A stretch of DNA of 48,914 nt from Isotricha intestinalis (GCA_023807065.1 JAJJLU010003585.1:1-48914); one strand, 5' to 3'; numbered from the stretch's first letter, positions 7,815 to 19,213 are shown. The notes: generated by a model not told the origin, from the letters alone. A program made the numbers and translations.

Positions 7815-10604
7815 ATGCAAAATCAATTTGTAAATCAAAATAATATTCAAAATATTCCAATAGAAATGTTGCAAAATCAACAAATGTTAATATATCCTCA
7901 TCAAAATAATCAATATTTTTCAAATCAAATGCAAATACCTCAAATGATAGCTCAAGATAATTTAAAAGCTAAAACCATTTATTTAAAAAACATAATAGAA
8001 TCATATCAAATAAATGAAATTAAAAAATTTGCTCAAGAAAATAAACAAACACCATTAATTCAGACAGGAATATTAATGATATTACAAAAATATGAAAAAA
8101 ATATATTATTTTATGATTTATTAAATATATTCCTGGCTTGTGGAGGAGATATTGATGCTCCAATTTATTATGAAAAAAGACCTTTTAAAATAGAAGAAAA
8201 AGAAAAAATAACTTTATTAATGTTTGGAATAATGTTTAATGATATTAAATTCGTTAATTTAGTATTGAAATATAATCCAAATTTAAATAAAGTAGATTAT
8301 TTAAAAAGAAATGCAATAATATATTCAATTATATATGATAATAAAGATAATTCTGAAATAATTTCTTTATTAATTAATAAAGGTGCTGATATAAATTCAA
8401 CTATAAATCTAGAAATGGCACCTGATATATTTGAATTACATTCTGTTTTTACTTTGGCTTGTTTTAAAGGGTTAGTTAATATAGTTAAAGTTCTTTTAGA
8501 AAATAATGTTAATTATAGATTTGTAACTCAACCAAATGGTGATAATGGTCTTCATTTATGCACCCAATATAATCATATTGAAACTGCTAATTTACTTTTA
8601 CATAATACCAATGGAATGTTTGAACAAATTAATAAAGGAGGTTTTAAACCTTTTGATATTGCTAGAATTAAAAATAATGATGTTTATAAATTATTTTTAA
8701 GTTATAATCAAGCACAAAATAATTATCAAATTAATATAGATAATAATAATATTTATAATACTTTTAATAATGTTAATGAAGGGAATTCTATTCATTCTAG
8801 TGATTATGGAGAAACAATGGAAGGAACTGATAAAGATACTTTTACTAATAGTAGTATGATTAATCAAAGTATTAATGTAAATCAAGGTCAAATTAATTTA
8901 AATAATTATGACATGAATAAAAATAATTATTTCATTATGAATCAAAACTTATTTCTAAAAAAAAATATGAATCAAATACCTTTAATGGGTATTAATAATA
9001 ATATAATTATCGAAAATAATGATATGAACGTCAACTTAAATCAACAAGATGAATATAAAGAAAAAGGTTTAGATAAATTAACTGAAAAAGATTTAGAAAT
9101 TTTAAGAAATAAATTATCATCTTCAATAACAAAAAAAATTTCTTATAATCATAATTTACAAATTCCAATTGAATTTGTAAAAAATAATTCAAATAATTTT
9201 AATAATACAAAAGAATATAATTTAAATAATTTTATTAAAATTTCAAAACCTCCAACATTATGTCTTGATTTAAATGATAAATCATATGAATTAGAAATAA
9301 AATTAAGAGAATTAAAGGAAGAATTAAATGAAAAATTACAAAAAATGAAAGACTATGAGGAAAAAATATCAGATAGTGATAAACAATTAAATATTCTTCA
9401 AACGAAATTAGAAGAAAAAAACATTGAATTAAACTCACTAAAAAATTCAAAAAACGAAAATCTGATAAAAATAAATGAATATACACAACAAAAAGAAGAA
9501 TTATTATCAAAAATTCCAGAAGATAAAATTGAACAATCAAATAAAAATATTCCATTAAAAAAATATCGAGCTTTAAAATTTCAAACAGAAAAATATGATG
9601 AAAATTTTATAATAAAATCATTACAAAAAGATCTTTTAGATTATGAAAAATATATAAAAGAACAAGTATCAAAAATGAAAAAAATAATAGAACATTTAAT
9701 AACAAATATTAAAATGACAATAAATGAAAAATCAAAAGATTTTGAAGTTAAAATTTGTGGATCTTATGCAAATGAACTTTCATTACCTTGGAGTGATTTA
9801 AATATAGTTTTACTAAATAAAAATCCTTCAATTAATTCTTTACAAAACAATCAAATTTTTTTAGGTCAATTATCATATGTATTAAAAACAAAAAATTGGG
9901 TACATTCATTTAAATTTATTGAAAATTCTTCTATTCCAAAAATTAAATTGAATACTTTCACTGAATTTGGAAATATTCAAGTAGAAATAACAATTCAAGA
10001 TGAAAAAAATAATAAAATAAATAGTGTAAATTTAATAAACAGTTATTTAAAAGAATATAAAGTTTTACAACCTATAATTTTAGCTTTAAAAACAATATTA
10101 AAAAATGCTAATTTAAATAACCCTGAAACAGGAGGTTTATCATCATATGGTTTAATATTAATGATTGTTTCATATATTCAAAGTCAAAGTGAGAATAATA
10201 ATTATAAAGAAGATGAAGAAAATATTATAGGAAAAATATTTTATGATTTTTTAGGACATTATGGAATATACTTTGATTTTAATAAATATGTTATATTAAC
10301 ATATCCAATAAAGAATTCGGATGAAACTTTAATTGATAAAAATTCAACTTTTAATTTAAGTTCAAATAGTCATGAATTAATTATAGTAGATCCTTTAAAT
10401 AATCAAAATAATGTTGCTAAAAATACTTCTCAATTTATGAATTTAAAAATGGCTTTTATGATAGCATTTATGGTAACTAAAGAATATTGTGAATGTGGGT
10501 GTCATTATGGTAAAGCTCAATATGAATATTCTATTAAATCAACCGAACATTGTTTTCTTAAAAGAATGTTTAATTCAGTGAAAAGATTTAGTAATAATAA
10601 ATAA
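7815..10604 (+). CDS. Ankyrin-repeat plus TRF4-like nucleotidyltransferase, active site altered
   Basis: A 929-aa fusion. Residues 1-55 are Gln/Asn-rich. About 60-300 carry ankyrin-type repeats, including NGDNGLHLCTQYNHIETANL. About 300-480 are Asn-rich linker and about 490-590 coiled coil. The C-terminal 330 residues are a non-canonical poly(A) polymerase (TRF4/PAPD type) catalytic and PAP-associated region. The catalytic block GSYANELSLPWSDLN starts at Gly649. The first metal Asp is present (Asp661), the second is Asn663, and the third, in IQVEITIQDE, is Glu724. The paralogue at 36942-39668 keeps all three Asp. Family knowledge says these Asp bind catalytic metals, so this copy is probably inactive or much weakened. 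Its C-terminus carries a Cys/His motif (ECGCHYG...EHCFLKR) shared with the paralogue. It is convergent with BDP1. Confidence 0.85.
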   Translation: MQNQFVNQNNIQNIPIEMLQNQQMLIYPHQNNQYFSNQMQIPQMIAQDNLKAKTIYLKNIIESYQINEIKKFAQENKQTPLIQTGILMILQKYEKNILFYDLLNIFLACGGDIDAPIYYEKRPFKIEEKEKITLLMFGIMFNDIKFVNLVLKYNPNLNKVDYLKRNAIIYSIIYDNKDNSEIISLLINKGADINSTINLEMAPDIFELHSVFTLACFKGLVNIVKVLLENNVNYRFVTQPNGDNGLHLCTQYNHIETANLLLHNTNGMFEQINKGGFKPFDIARIKNNDVYKLFLSYNQAQNNYQINIDNNNIYNTFNNVNEGNSIHSSDYGETMEGTDKDTFTNSSMINQSINVNQGQINLNNYDMNKNNYFIMNQNLFLKKNMNQIPLMGINNNIIIENNDMNVNLNQQDEYKEKGLDKLTEKDLEILRNKLSSSITKKISYNHNLQIPIEFVKNNSNNFNNTKEYNLNNFIKISKPPTLCLDLNDKSYELEIKLRELKEELNEKLQKMKDYEEKISDSDKQLNILQTKLEEKNIELNSLKNSKNENLIKINEYTQQKEELLSKIPEDKIEQSNKNIPLKKYRALKFQTEKYDENFIIKSLQKDLLDYEKYIKEQVSKMKKIIEHLITNIKMTINEKSKDFEVKICGSYANELSLPWSDLNIVLLNKNPSINSLQNNQIFLGQLSYVLKTKNWVHSFKFIENSSIPKIKLNTFTEFGNIQVEITIQDEKNNKINSVNLINSYLKEYKVLQPIILALKTILKNANLNNPETGGLSSYGLILMIVSYIQSQSENNNYKEDEENIIGKIFYDFLGHYGIYFDFNKYVILTYPIKNSDETLIDKNSTFNLSSNSHELIIVDPLNNQNNVAKNTSQFMNLKMAFMIAFMVTKEYCECGCHYGKAQYEYSIKSTEHCFLKRMFNSVKRFSNNK

Positions 10605-10708
10605 ATCTTAATATATATTTTTGTATTTTTGTGAAATAGGTATATATTTTAAATAAAAAATAAATAAAAAAATATTTCTTTTATTTTAATATTTATAATA
10701 GAGTTAAA

Positions 10709-11923
10709 TTAAAAATTTTTAAGAATATTATTTATAAAAGCATTTCTTTTTGCTTCTTCTTTTTTTCCTTCTGACACAGTTCTATTTGAATCTTCATCAC
10801 TTTCTTCTTCATTTTTTTTATTTTTTATATTTCTTAAACTTTTTTTATTTATATATTTCTTATTATTTTCTTCATTTATTTTTTTTTCTTCTTTTTCTTC
10901 TTTTTCTATTTCTTCTTCTTTTTCTTTGATTATATTATTATTTATTTTTATATTTTCTTTTAAATCTTCATATTCATTATTATTATCATTTAATAATTGA
11001 TTAATCTGCTTTTTAATATTTTTTTCATTAATAGTGTTTTTATTATTGTTGATAATTTTTTTATAAATTTCTCCTTTATCTTCATTAATTTTATTTATTT
11101 TTTCTTTACAATTTTCATTTAAATTTTTTCCTTTTAAATCTTCTTTTTCTTTAATTTCCTGTTTATAATTATTTAAAATTTCAATCATTTTTCCAATAGA
11201 TTTTTCACTATTTAAACATTTTTCAATTTCATTTTTATGAATTTTAATTTCTTTATGAAATTTTTTTTTAATTTCAATTCTTGTTCTTGGTTTAAGAATA
11301 ATTTCAAGAAAAGAAAAATCTAAACCAAAAATTTCAAGTCCTTTATAAAATAATTTTGTATCATCTTCACTCCATTTTTTAGTGTGATTAAGTTTTTTAA
11401 AAGATAAAGAAGTGATTTTTTTAACTTCATCTAATTGTTGAATTTGAATAGAATTTTTATTAAATTGTTCAATATATTGTTTATTAAATAAACTTATATC
11501 TGGTTTTTCAATTGTCATTTTACCATTAATCATTACGATTTTTGGTTTTATACTTTTTAAATAATCTTGTTGATTAATTAAATTTGAAGTATTTATTTGA
11601 TTTTTTATTTCTTTTATTTCCTTATTTGTTATTTTTGAGGAATTTGAAGAATTATTTTTCTTTGTTGAAAGATAAATGTCTTCTTCTTTTGATGGAAGTG
11701 ATATTCCATTTTCATCTTTTATATAATCTAAAATTGTTTTTGGATGGATTTTATTATCCAAATTTTTTATATTTTTATCTTTATTTTTATCTATTTTTTC
11801 TTCTTTTAAATTTTTACTTTCTTTTTCTTTTTTTTCCTTTTGTTGGGTTTTCTTTAATTCTTCTTCTTTTTCTTTCTTTATATATTTTTCTTTTCTTTTT
11901 AATTTTTTATTTCTTTTCCCCAT
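10709..11923 (-). CDS. BDP1: TFIIIB subunit B'' (BDP1)
   Basis: The 404-aa protein contains one SANT/Myb domain at about residues 183-240. It reads KKWSEDDTKLFYKGLEIFG and then FSFLEIILKPRTRIEIKKKF, which is the characteristic BDP1 SANT: W-x-E-D/E-D-T-x-L-F-Y and the R-T-R-x-x-I/L-K-x-K-F-x-x-E block. BDP1 joins BRF1 and TBP in TFIIIB to recruit RNA polymerase III at tRNA and 5S genes. The N-terminal about 70 residues and the C-terminal about 130 residues are Lys/Glu-rich and low in complexity. The protein is short compared with animal BDP1 but similar to other protist forms in having little beyond the SANT core. Its 3' end lies 104 bases from the convergent nucleotidyltransferase gene. Confidence 0.85.
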   Translation of the reverse strand: MGKRNKKLKRKEKYIKKEKEEELKKTQQKEKKEKESKNLKEEKIDKNKDKNIKNLDNKIHPKTILDYIKDENGISLPSKEEDIYLSTKKNNSSNSSKITNKEIKEIKNQINTSNLINQQDYLKSIKPKIVMINGKMTIEKPDISLFNKQYIEQFNKNSIQIQQLDEVKKITSLSFKKLNHTKKWSEDDTKLFYKGLEIFGLDFSFLEIILKPRTRIEIKKKFHKEIKIHKNEIEKCLNSEKSIGKMIEILNNYKQEIKEKEDLKGKNLNENCKEKINKINEDKGEIYKKIINNNKNTINEKNIKKQINQLLNDNNNEYEDLKENIKINNNIIKEKEEEIEKEEKEEKKINEENNKKYINKKSLRNIKNKKNEEESDEDSNRTVSEGKKEEAKRNAFINNILKNF

Positions 11924-12520
11924 TCCAATTAATAAACAATTTATTTGAAATTATTCATTTAACTATAATTAAAAAAAATTAAAGAAAGATTTTTCTAAAT
12001 ATAATTCAATAAAATGTAAATATATTATTTTTACCATAATTTTTAATAAAATTTGAATAAAATATTTTTTTTCAACTTTCATTATATTTTTTTTCATGTT
12101 TGATATAAATTTTTAATTGATGAAGGATTAATGAAAAATGAAATTTTTCAATTTTTATTTTAACTGAATAGTAATGGAAAATATTTTATTTTTTTGAATT
12201 TGAAGAATAAAATGAATTTAAAGTTTAGGAACTATAATTTAATTATATTTTCTCTCCTCAATAAATAACTATATTATTATTTAATAAGATATTAAGTAAT
12301 TTATGAATCAACTATATGAATTTTATAAGAACTTGTTAGGTATAAAAAAAATTAAAAATAATGTTTTTACTCTCAATTTCAAATCTAAATATTAATTAAT
12401 AAAAATAAATTTAGATTAAGCCAATTAAAATTAATAAATACAATATGCTAAATCTAATTTTTATACCCAATGAAAAAAATACAAAACTATTTTATCAAAA
12501 TTACAAAAAAATAAAATTCC
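11924..12520. other. Intergenic, nothing identified
   Basis: About 600 AT-rich bases between the BDP1 start and the CNOT1 stop, both minus-strand genes. It should contain the BDP1 promoter and the CNOT1 3' region. I see no RNA gene, repeat or coding relic. Confidence 0.4.
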
Positions 12521-15500
12521 TTAGAGATTTTGATATTCAATAAAATTAGCAGTTTTTTTATCATTTTTAAGGAAGTTCCTTAATTTCAATATCAATTTCT
12601 CATTTAAATTATTTTTCGTGACAAAAGGTCTTTCTAATAATTTATATTTTTGATTTCTAAATAATTGACTAAAAGTAACGAGAACACCCCAAGGAACAGG
12701 TTTAAACATTAATCTTTCTAAAATATTAGTTATAATATGTTCTTCTATATTTAATTCTCCAATATCATTACATATATAAACTAATAAACAAGAAAAAAAT
12801 ATAGTTTGGTTTGAAGGATATCTTAATTCATTTAAAATTGAATTAATTAAATGATCTCTATTATCCAAAGCTAGTAATTTAATCATTTTAGTAAAAAATT
12901 CAAAAATTTCCCCATTTTTAATTTTTTTCTCTTGTAATTGTTTTAAAATTTTCTGAGCCCAATAAATAACAATGGCATTAATAACATAGAAATTAAAATT
13001 CTTATTTTTAGTTTCATTTAATTTTTTACATAATTCAGAAATAACTTCTTCTTTTTTAGTTTCAATATAATTATCAATTAAAACTTTATAACCATAATCT
13101 TGTAAAATCGAAGCAATATCAAATAAAATTGAAGCATTTTTTTTCTTTTCAGGATAAGTAAAATCATCACTTAAAGGATCTGGCTTTTCAATATCTCTTG
13201 GTCCACAACTTAATATCAAGTTTTTTAATTGAATAAAATTACTTCCTGTTGGTAAAGAAACTATAATTATATAATAATAATTTGAAACAAATTCTGGAAA
13301 AGAATCACATAATAAATAAACAAATTTAAATAAATGATCTAAGAAAACTTTAGAAGCGAAATTTGTGATTAATTCATTTGATGATATCTTCAAATAATTA
13401 AATAAATCTATTATTAGGTATAGATATTTTTCATATATATGAATATCTTTTGTTTTTGATTGAGGAACTGAATCTAAGAAAGTTGATATAAAATATTTGC
13501 ATGAAATTAAATCTAGCCATGCAAGTGCAAAACCAGGATAATTTAAAGGTGATAAAATTCTGAAAAATTCAGCTAAAATTGTCATATATTGTATTTTTTT
13601 ATAATCTGAATTAAATATTAAATCATTATTTTTATGTTTATCAAGAAGGAATATAAAATTGAAAAATAATTTATAATATGGTCTTTGATTGAAAGATAAA
13701 TTTGATTTTACATAATCATGATATAAAGTTTTGAAAATACCTAAAAGTATATTACTGAACATTTTAGATTTATTCATTGTTCTTGGAATTGCACTTAATA
13801 ATGCAAATATACTTCTTGCTCCATTTTCTGGATTATAATTACTTGATGAATTATCTTCAGTTCCTCTTTTTATACATTGTTCTGTTATTATCATTATAAA
13901 AACATTCATTTGTTCTTCATTTTTTATAAATGGACTTTCTAAGAAATTTTTTAATTTTTGTTGTAATTTTTCTAATTTAAATGATTGGAATGGATATATT
14001 ATATCCACTATTTGATTAAATGCAAATGTACACATATTACTGAAAATTTTATATGTTTTTACATCCTTAATATTACATATTTTATAATCTATTATACTTT
14101 CTCTTTTAATATTTAAATCTGAGGGTAAGCTGTTTTTTTTGTCAAATAAAGTAAAATATTGTCTTGCTAAATCTTTATCTAACATAAATGGAAGAATTTT
14201 TTGAAAATTATTATTATATATTCCAGCATTTCTTAATTCATTTAATAAATCAATACATAAATCTCTAGTGATAGGAGATTGTAAATAACTATATAAATAC
14301 ATTTCATAATCAGACATATTAATAACATTATTCTTAATAAATTTCAAATGTAATTCTAAATTAAATCTCATTGAAATATCATAGTTTTTCATAAGTAAAT
14401 TAGTAATTTCTCTTGAAATTTGATTTTCACTACTAACCCAACCTTTAATTAAAGCAATATATAGGTTGAATAATTTATTATTTTTCTTTTCAAAAGAATG
14501 AAAAGCAAATTTAAAAGAAATTTCAGCAAAACCTTTAATTAAATCAACATTTTCAATTTTACTTTCAGAAACACATTTTTCAATATATTGAAGTTCTTTA
14601 TTTCCTTCTTCTATATTAGTTTGAGAATGAGAAATATTTTGCATATTTAACATACAAACATTATAATTTTTTAAAGTTTTATTTATATTATTAGGATCAA
14701 CATTTTCTAAAACTTCTTTTAATAAACCTCCAATAACATTTATCCAAGTCATTTTTTGAGAAGGTTCATTTTTTGTATAAGATTCATAAATAGTATCAAA
14801 GTTTTCATATATTTTAAATTGTTCGGGAGTTAAACCAGTAATTTTAGGTTTTAATATATCTGGAAGTAAATCAGCTTTAATAACATATTCACTTTCAATA
14901 TCATAAGAAATTCCTTTTCTCCTTCTATCAATTTCTTTTATTATTGCTTCATCATTTTGAATTTTTTCAATTGCTTTTTGAATAACATAATTATGAATAT
15001 ATGCACATCCAATATCTAATAAATCATTATTAGGTTGACTAGTTATAATTTCAATGAATTCTTGTTCTAATTTTTTTTTAGATAAAGCATCTTTTAATTG
15101 TTGATTATATCCAATTCTTAAAGGCTCTTTACATGTTATTAAAGCTAAAGAACCTGCAAGAGATTTAATACAATTTGAAGCAGCAATTTGAAATTTTTTT
15201 TCATCCATTTCAAACATTAAATCTTTTATTACTAATTCTTTTGTTGTTACTAATGATATATTTACTGCCCTTTCAACTACAGGAGATATAATTTCACTTA
15301 TTGAAGAACTTAAAGATTGAGTTAATATTTTAACTAATTCTTGTTGATTTATTATTTGTGCAACTCCTCTTATTTTTATTAAAGAAAATATCTCACTTAC
15401 ATAATTTGTTAATTGAACAATTTTATTATATAATTCATTTAAATTGATTTGGTCGATTTGAGTTTCTTGTATTATATTTTGTTGTTTTGGAAAATCATTT

Positions 15501-18500
15501 GAATAACTAGGTAAAGTTAATTTTTCTAAAAATTTAGTTTGGGGAATGTCACTAAAATTAATATTTAACTTTTTAAATAAACTTTCAATTTCAAATTTTA
15601 AATTATTATATAAATTGGGTTTGACTAATAATTCACTAAATAACGCTAAAATTCCTTGTAACCAAGGATTTTTAGGATGAAATACTTTTGTTTTGGCACA
15701 ATGTTCTAAAATTTTAGAAATAAAAGGAATTATAGTTCTTAATTTTCCATTTTCATAAGCATCATAAATTATTTCTTTTAAATCTAAATCTCTTGCTAAA
15801 ATTGGTTTATTTCTTGCTAAAGTCATTAAACCTAACCAACTTCCTAAATTTCTTAAAACTAATTTTTCTTTTTGTTCTTTATCACCTATATCTCTTGAAA
15901 GTAATTGATGAATACAATTAATTGTATCTCTAATTAAATAATTATTTAATTCTTTATTATTAATATATATAATTATATCATTATATTTTTGATGATTATT
16001 ATATTCTGATGAAATTCTATTTGCAATAAAAAAATTACTAAACCATCTTATAATATTGTCATTAGATAATAATAATTTTAATTCATTTGCTTTTTCAGCA
16101 ACATTATTTTTTGTCATTGAATTAAATATCATTTTCATTTTTCCAATTATATCTTCATTAGGTGATTGAATTCTTTCATTTTCAGAAAACATTTCATTTA
16201 AATTATTAGAAGATTGAGGTTGAGAAGGTCTACTTAATTTAGTTTGTTTTTGTCTATTATTTAAAAGGGAATTTCCATTATTAGAATTAAAAACTTCTGG
16301 ATTTCCTTGAAGACCTTGTATTAAATTATTAGTACTTCCAGAAATATTTGGATTAATGTTTTGATTATTTGAAGGTACTTGATTTATATTTATTTGATTC
16401 ATATTTTGTATCATTGGATTTTGCATTCCTTGAATATTTTGCATATTATTTGGGAAAAAGAAAGGTTGTACTTCATTTTTGTTGGTAATATTTGGATTAA
16501 TATTTCCCATTTGATTTATTGGTGGATTCATTGAAATAAATTCTTTTCCTTTTTTCATTTGATTTTTTGGGTCTTCATAATTAACATTAAATACTTTAGT
16601 TTTCATTGTATTATTTGAATTAGAATTAGTTGAAATATTACTTTGATTATTATTATTATTTATTTGAATATTTTGATTTTGAAAATCAGAGTTTAAATCA
16701 TTTAAATTATTAGTACTATTAATTGAAGTATTTCCAGAAATATAATCAGAATTATATTTTTCTAATACTTGTTCATATAATTTTATTTTAGTTTTTAATT
16801 GAGGAGTTTCAACAAGTGATTTAAGATAAGTAGGTAAAGAAGGTAATTTATCTATAAATTGTTGTAAAGCAGTAGTTCCAAAAGTAAACATAGGTCCGTT
16901 TCCTTTTTTAATTCCTTCTAAAATATATTTTAAAGCAATAGTTTCAATAACTCCTTCAATTAATTTATGATTAATAATTTGACCAAATAAAGTTGAAATT
17001 GTATTTAATTGTTTTTCAGGATATTGATGATAAAATCTATATTCATCTAAAAGACAATGTATCATACAAGCATATATTTCTCTTTCTTTTTGATCATTAC
17101 TATCTTTATATTCTTTTAATTTTTCTATTGTTTCATATACTGTTGTATCTCCTTTAAACATTGATTGAAATATTGAATTTGCTGTATCTTCTATTACTTT
17201 AGAATCCATTGGTTGAACTTGTAATTCATCAAAAATTTCAAATATATTTTTATATACTATTTTTATTTCTTCTTCTATATTTAAACTTATTTTTGGATTT
17301 TTACTATGTTTTGCATTTACTAAATTTTCAAAAATTACGGCTAAACTTTCTAAGGATAATTGACTTTTTTCCAATACATTTTCTTTAGTTGCATTTGTAT
17401 TTGATTTACAATGAGCAATTAAATTATCTTTAATATATGTTAATAAAGCTTCTACAAATTCATCACCTACTTTTTCAATTCTATCTTTTAACCATTGTTC
17501 AATATGAAGAAAATCTCTTTTAACTGCTAAAATAGCCAAATTAACAGCAAATTTATAATCATTACAATTAACCAGTAAAAGTAAACTTTCTTTTAATTTT
17601 TGAGATATATCTAATATTCTTGATAAATTCATTAAATCTGGAGATGAATTATACATATTTGATATTGTTCTAATAACTAAATCTTTATTAGAATTCCAAA
17701 CTTCTTCAATAACTGCAAAAGAATTCATATGATTTCCTAAAAATAAAGTTAAAACTTCTTGAATTAATTCATCATATAAAAAATCTTCTGCTTGAGGTTT
17801 AATTTGAATTAAGCTTAAAGCAATTAATTCAGGTATATTTTGAATTGGCCAATTAAATATATCTTTAACTTTAACATAATAATTTCCATTTGATAATTTT
17901 AAAAGTACTTGAATTAAACCAATGCATGTCCATGGTTCTATTAAATAACTATTTGATGATTTGGATATTGATGAATTTAATTCTAAATTTTTTTGAACTC
18001 TTTTTCCATTATATTTTGTAAAAGAGAAAATATCTGGATTTGAATAATTAACTAAAAATTGAAGAAATTCTATTTGATTTAATTCATTATCCCATTTATT
18101 AAAAATGAAATTAAAGAATATATCCAATTCATTATCATTTATTATATTTAATTTTTGTAGGATTTGGAAAAAAAATTCAAATTTTTTCTTATCTTTAATA
18201 GAAAAAAGAGGATCATCAAAATTATTAAAAATTTCTGTAACTTCCATATTATCAATAGAGCTTTTAAATATTTTATAAAAATTATCAATATTCCAACTTA
18301 AAATTTGTTTATCAGAATTTTCGACAATAGTTTTAGCACTTTCATCATTTAAACTCAGTAAAAATATTTTATTCAAATATCTAATTTCTTTATCTTCATT
18401 CATAGTAGGATGTTTAAGCATAAACATAATAAAATTAGCAAGTCTCTTTTCATCTAATTCATAATTTAACATTTCATTTTTTGGACAATGAAGCATGTTA

Positions 18501-19213
18501 TTTATCATAAATGGCCCTATATCTGAAAAAACTTTTTCTATTTCAATTGGTTCTTCTATTGTCACATCAAGTAATTTTTCTAAATCTGAAAGTTGTTTTA
18601 ATTTATCTCCATTTTGATAATTATTTGGTTGAATAAAATTTAAGAAATTGATTTTTATTATACCTTCTTTGACTTCATCAAAAGTGTCAGTTAATAATAG
18701 TAAAGTTTGAATTGTATTTGGACTCAATTGTGCAGTTTTATTATCTTTTTCTAATTCTTTACATTTATTTAAAAGAAGATTTTTTGCATCTTTAACATAT
18801 TTTTCATTTCCTGAAAATATAAAAGAAATCAAAAGTTTAATTTGATTATCAATTGATAATTTAACTACTTTATTTAATCCATCAATGATTTCATTCACTA
18901 AATTAGTGTTTTCTGTGTTTCTTAAAATTTCTGAAAATATATTTATAAAATTAGGCTTTCCTAATAGAGAAGAAAATTCTTGAAGAAAATATTGAGTTTT
19001 AGCATTTTTAGTATTTAATAAATTTTTAACATCTTTAAAATCAATTTCTTCAAATAATAATTTATATAATCCTTTATCAAAATCCATTCCAAAAATTTCT
19101 GACATTTTATTTATTTCAGGTTGAATGGATTTTAATCCTTTTTTATTTTTTTCTTGAGTAAGTAAATAATTTACTCTTATTAGAGGTGCTTCCCTAATAT
19201 TCGCCAGTCGCAT
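12521..19213 (-). CDS. CNOT1: CCR4-NOT complex scaffold subunit 1
   Basis: A single uninterrupted 2230-aa frame, close to the usual CNOT1 length of about 2100-2400. Residues 1-900 are helical repeat. About 900-1020 is an Asn/Gln/Ser-rich linker. A MIF4G-like region, which would hold the CAF1/CCR4 deadenylase pair, lies at about 1025-1240 and includes NELKLLLSNDNIIRWFSNFF. The CAF40-binding DUF3819 block is at about 1250-1375, with SEIISPVVERAVNISLVTT and IAASNCIKSLAGSLALITC. The NOT1 C-terminal domain that binds NOT2/NOT3 is at about 1700-2200, with LAEFFRILSPLNYPGFALAW and VSLPTGSNFIQLKNLILSC. It is the platform for mRNA deadenylation and translational repression. No intron is needed. A CNOT4-like gene lies 21 kb away in the same window. 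Confidence 0.95.
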   Translation of the reverse strand: MRLANIREAPLIRVNYLLTQEKNKKGLKSIQPEINKMSEIFGMDFDKGLYKLLFEEIDFKDVKNLLNTKNAKTQYFLQEFSSLLGKPNFINIFSEILRNTENTNLVNEIIDGLNKVVKLSIDNQIKLLISFIFSGNEKYVKDAKNLLLNKCKELEKDNKTAQLSPNTIQTLLLLTDTFDEVKEGIIKINFLNFIQPNNYQNGDKLKQLSDLEKLLDVTIEEPIEIEKVFSDIGPFMINNMLHCPKNEMLNYELDEKRLANFIMFMLKHPTMNEDKEIRYLNKIFLLSLNDESAKTIVENSDKQILSWNIDNFYKIFKSSIDNMEVTEIFNNFDDPLFSIKDKKKFEFFFQILQKLNIINDNELDIFFNFIFNKWDNELNQIEFLQFLVNYSNPDIFSFTKYNGKRVQKNLELNSSISKSSNSYLIEPWTCIGLIQVLLKLSNGNYYVKVKDIFNWPIQNIPELIALSLIQIKPQAEDFLYDELIQEVLTLFLGNHMNSFAVIEEVWNSNKDLVIRTISNMYNSSPDLMNLSRILDISQKLKESLLLLVNCNDYKFAVNLAILAVKRDFLHIEQWLKDRIEKVGDEFVEALLTYIKDNLIAHCKSNTNATKENVLEKSQLSLESLAVIFENLVNAKHSKNPKISLNIEEEIKIVYKNIFEIFDELQVQPMDSKVIEDTANSIFQSMFKGDTTVYETIEKLKEYKDSNDQKEREIYACMIHCLLDEYRFYHQYPEKQLNTISTLFGQIINHKLIEGVIETIALKYILEGIKKGNGPMFTFGTTALQQFIDKLPSLPTYLKSLVETPQLKTKIKLYEQVLEKYNSDYISGNTSINSTNNLNDLNSDFQNQNIQINNNNNQSNISTNSNSNNTMKTKVFNVNYEDPKNQMKKGKEFISMNPPINQMGNINPNITNKNEVQPFFFPNNMQNIQGMQNPMIQNMNQININQVPSNNQNINPNISGSTNNLIQGLQGNPEVFNSNNGNSLLNNRQKQTKLSRPSQPQSSNNLNEMFSENERIQSPNEDIIGKMKMIFNSMTKNNVAEKANELKLLLSNDNIIRWFSNFFIANRISSEYNNHQKYNDIIIYINNKELNNYLIRDTINCIHQLLSRDIGDKEQKEKLVLRNLGSWLGLMTLARNKPILARDLDLKEIIYDAYENGKLRTIIPFISKILEHCAKTKVFHPKNPWLQGILALFSELLVKPNLYNNLKFEIESLFKKLNINFSDIPQTKFLEKLTLPSYSNDFPKQQNIIQETQIDQINLNELYNKIVQLTNYVSEIFSLIKIRGVAQIINQQELVKILTQSLSSSISEIISPVVERAVNISLVTTKELVIKDLMFEMDEKKFQIAASNCIKSLAGSLALITCKEPLRIGYNQQLKDALSKKKLEQEFIEIITSQPNNDLLDIGCAYIHNYVIQKAIEKIQNDEAIIKEIDRRRKGISYDIESEYVIKADLLPDILKPKITGLTPEQFKIYENFDTIYESYTKNEPSQKMTWINVIGGLLKEVLENVDPNNINKTLKNYNVCMLNMQNISHSQTNIEEGNKELQYIEKCVSESKIENVDLIKGFAEISFKFAFHSFEKKNNKLFNLYIALIKGWVSSENQISREITNLLMKNYDISMRFNLELHLKFIKNNVINMSDYEMYLYSYLQSPITRDLCIDLLNELRNAGIYNNNFQKILPFMLDKDLARQYFTLFDKKNSLPSDLNIKRESIIDYKICNIKDVKTYKIFSNMCTFAFNQIVDIIYPFQSFKLEKLQQKLKNFLESPFIKNEEQMNVFIMIITEQCIKRGTEDNSSSNYNPENGARSIFALLSAIPRTMNKSKMFSNILLGIFKTLYHDYVKSNLSFNQRPYYKLFFNFIFLLDKHKNNDLIFNSDYKKIQYMTILAEFFRILSPLNYPGFALAWLDLISCKYFISTFLDSVPQSKTKDIHIYEKYLYLIIDLFNYLKISSNELITNFASKVFLDHLFKFVYLLCDSFPEFVSNYYYIIIVSLPTGSNFIQLKNLILSCGPRDIEKPDPLSDDFTYPEKKKNASILFDIASILQDYGYKVLIDNYIETKKEEVISELCKKLNETKNKNFNFYVINAIVIYWAQKILKQLQEKKIKNGEIFEFFTKMIKLLALDNRDHLINSILNELRYPSNQTIFFSCLLVYICNDIGELNIEEHIITNILERLMFKPVPWGVLVTFSQLFRNQKYKLLERPFVTKNNLNEKLILKLRNFLKNDKKTANFIEYQNL

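Noticed and set aside
11584..11982. Plus-strand 132-codon frame
   Set aside because: It is a Phe/Leu-rich shadow of the Lys/Glu-rich BDP1 gene on the other strand, with no independent features.
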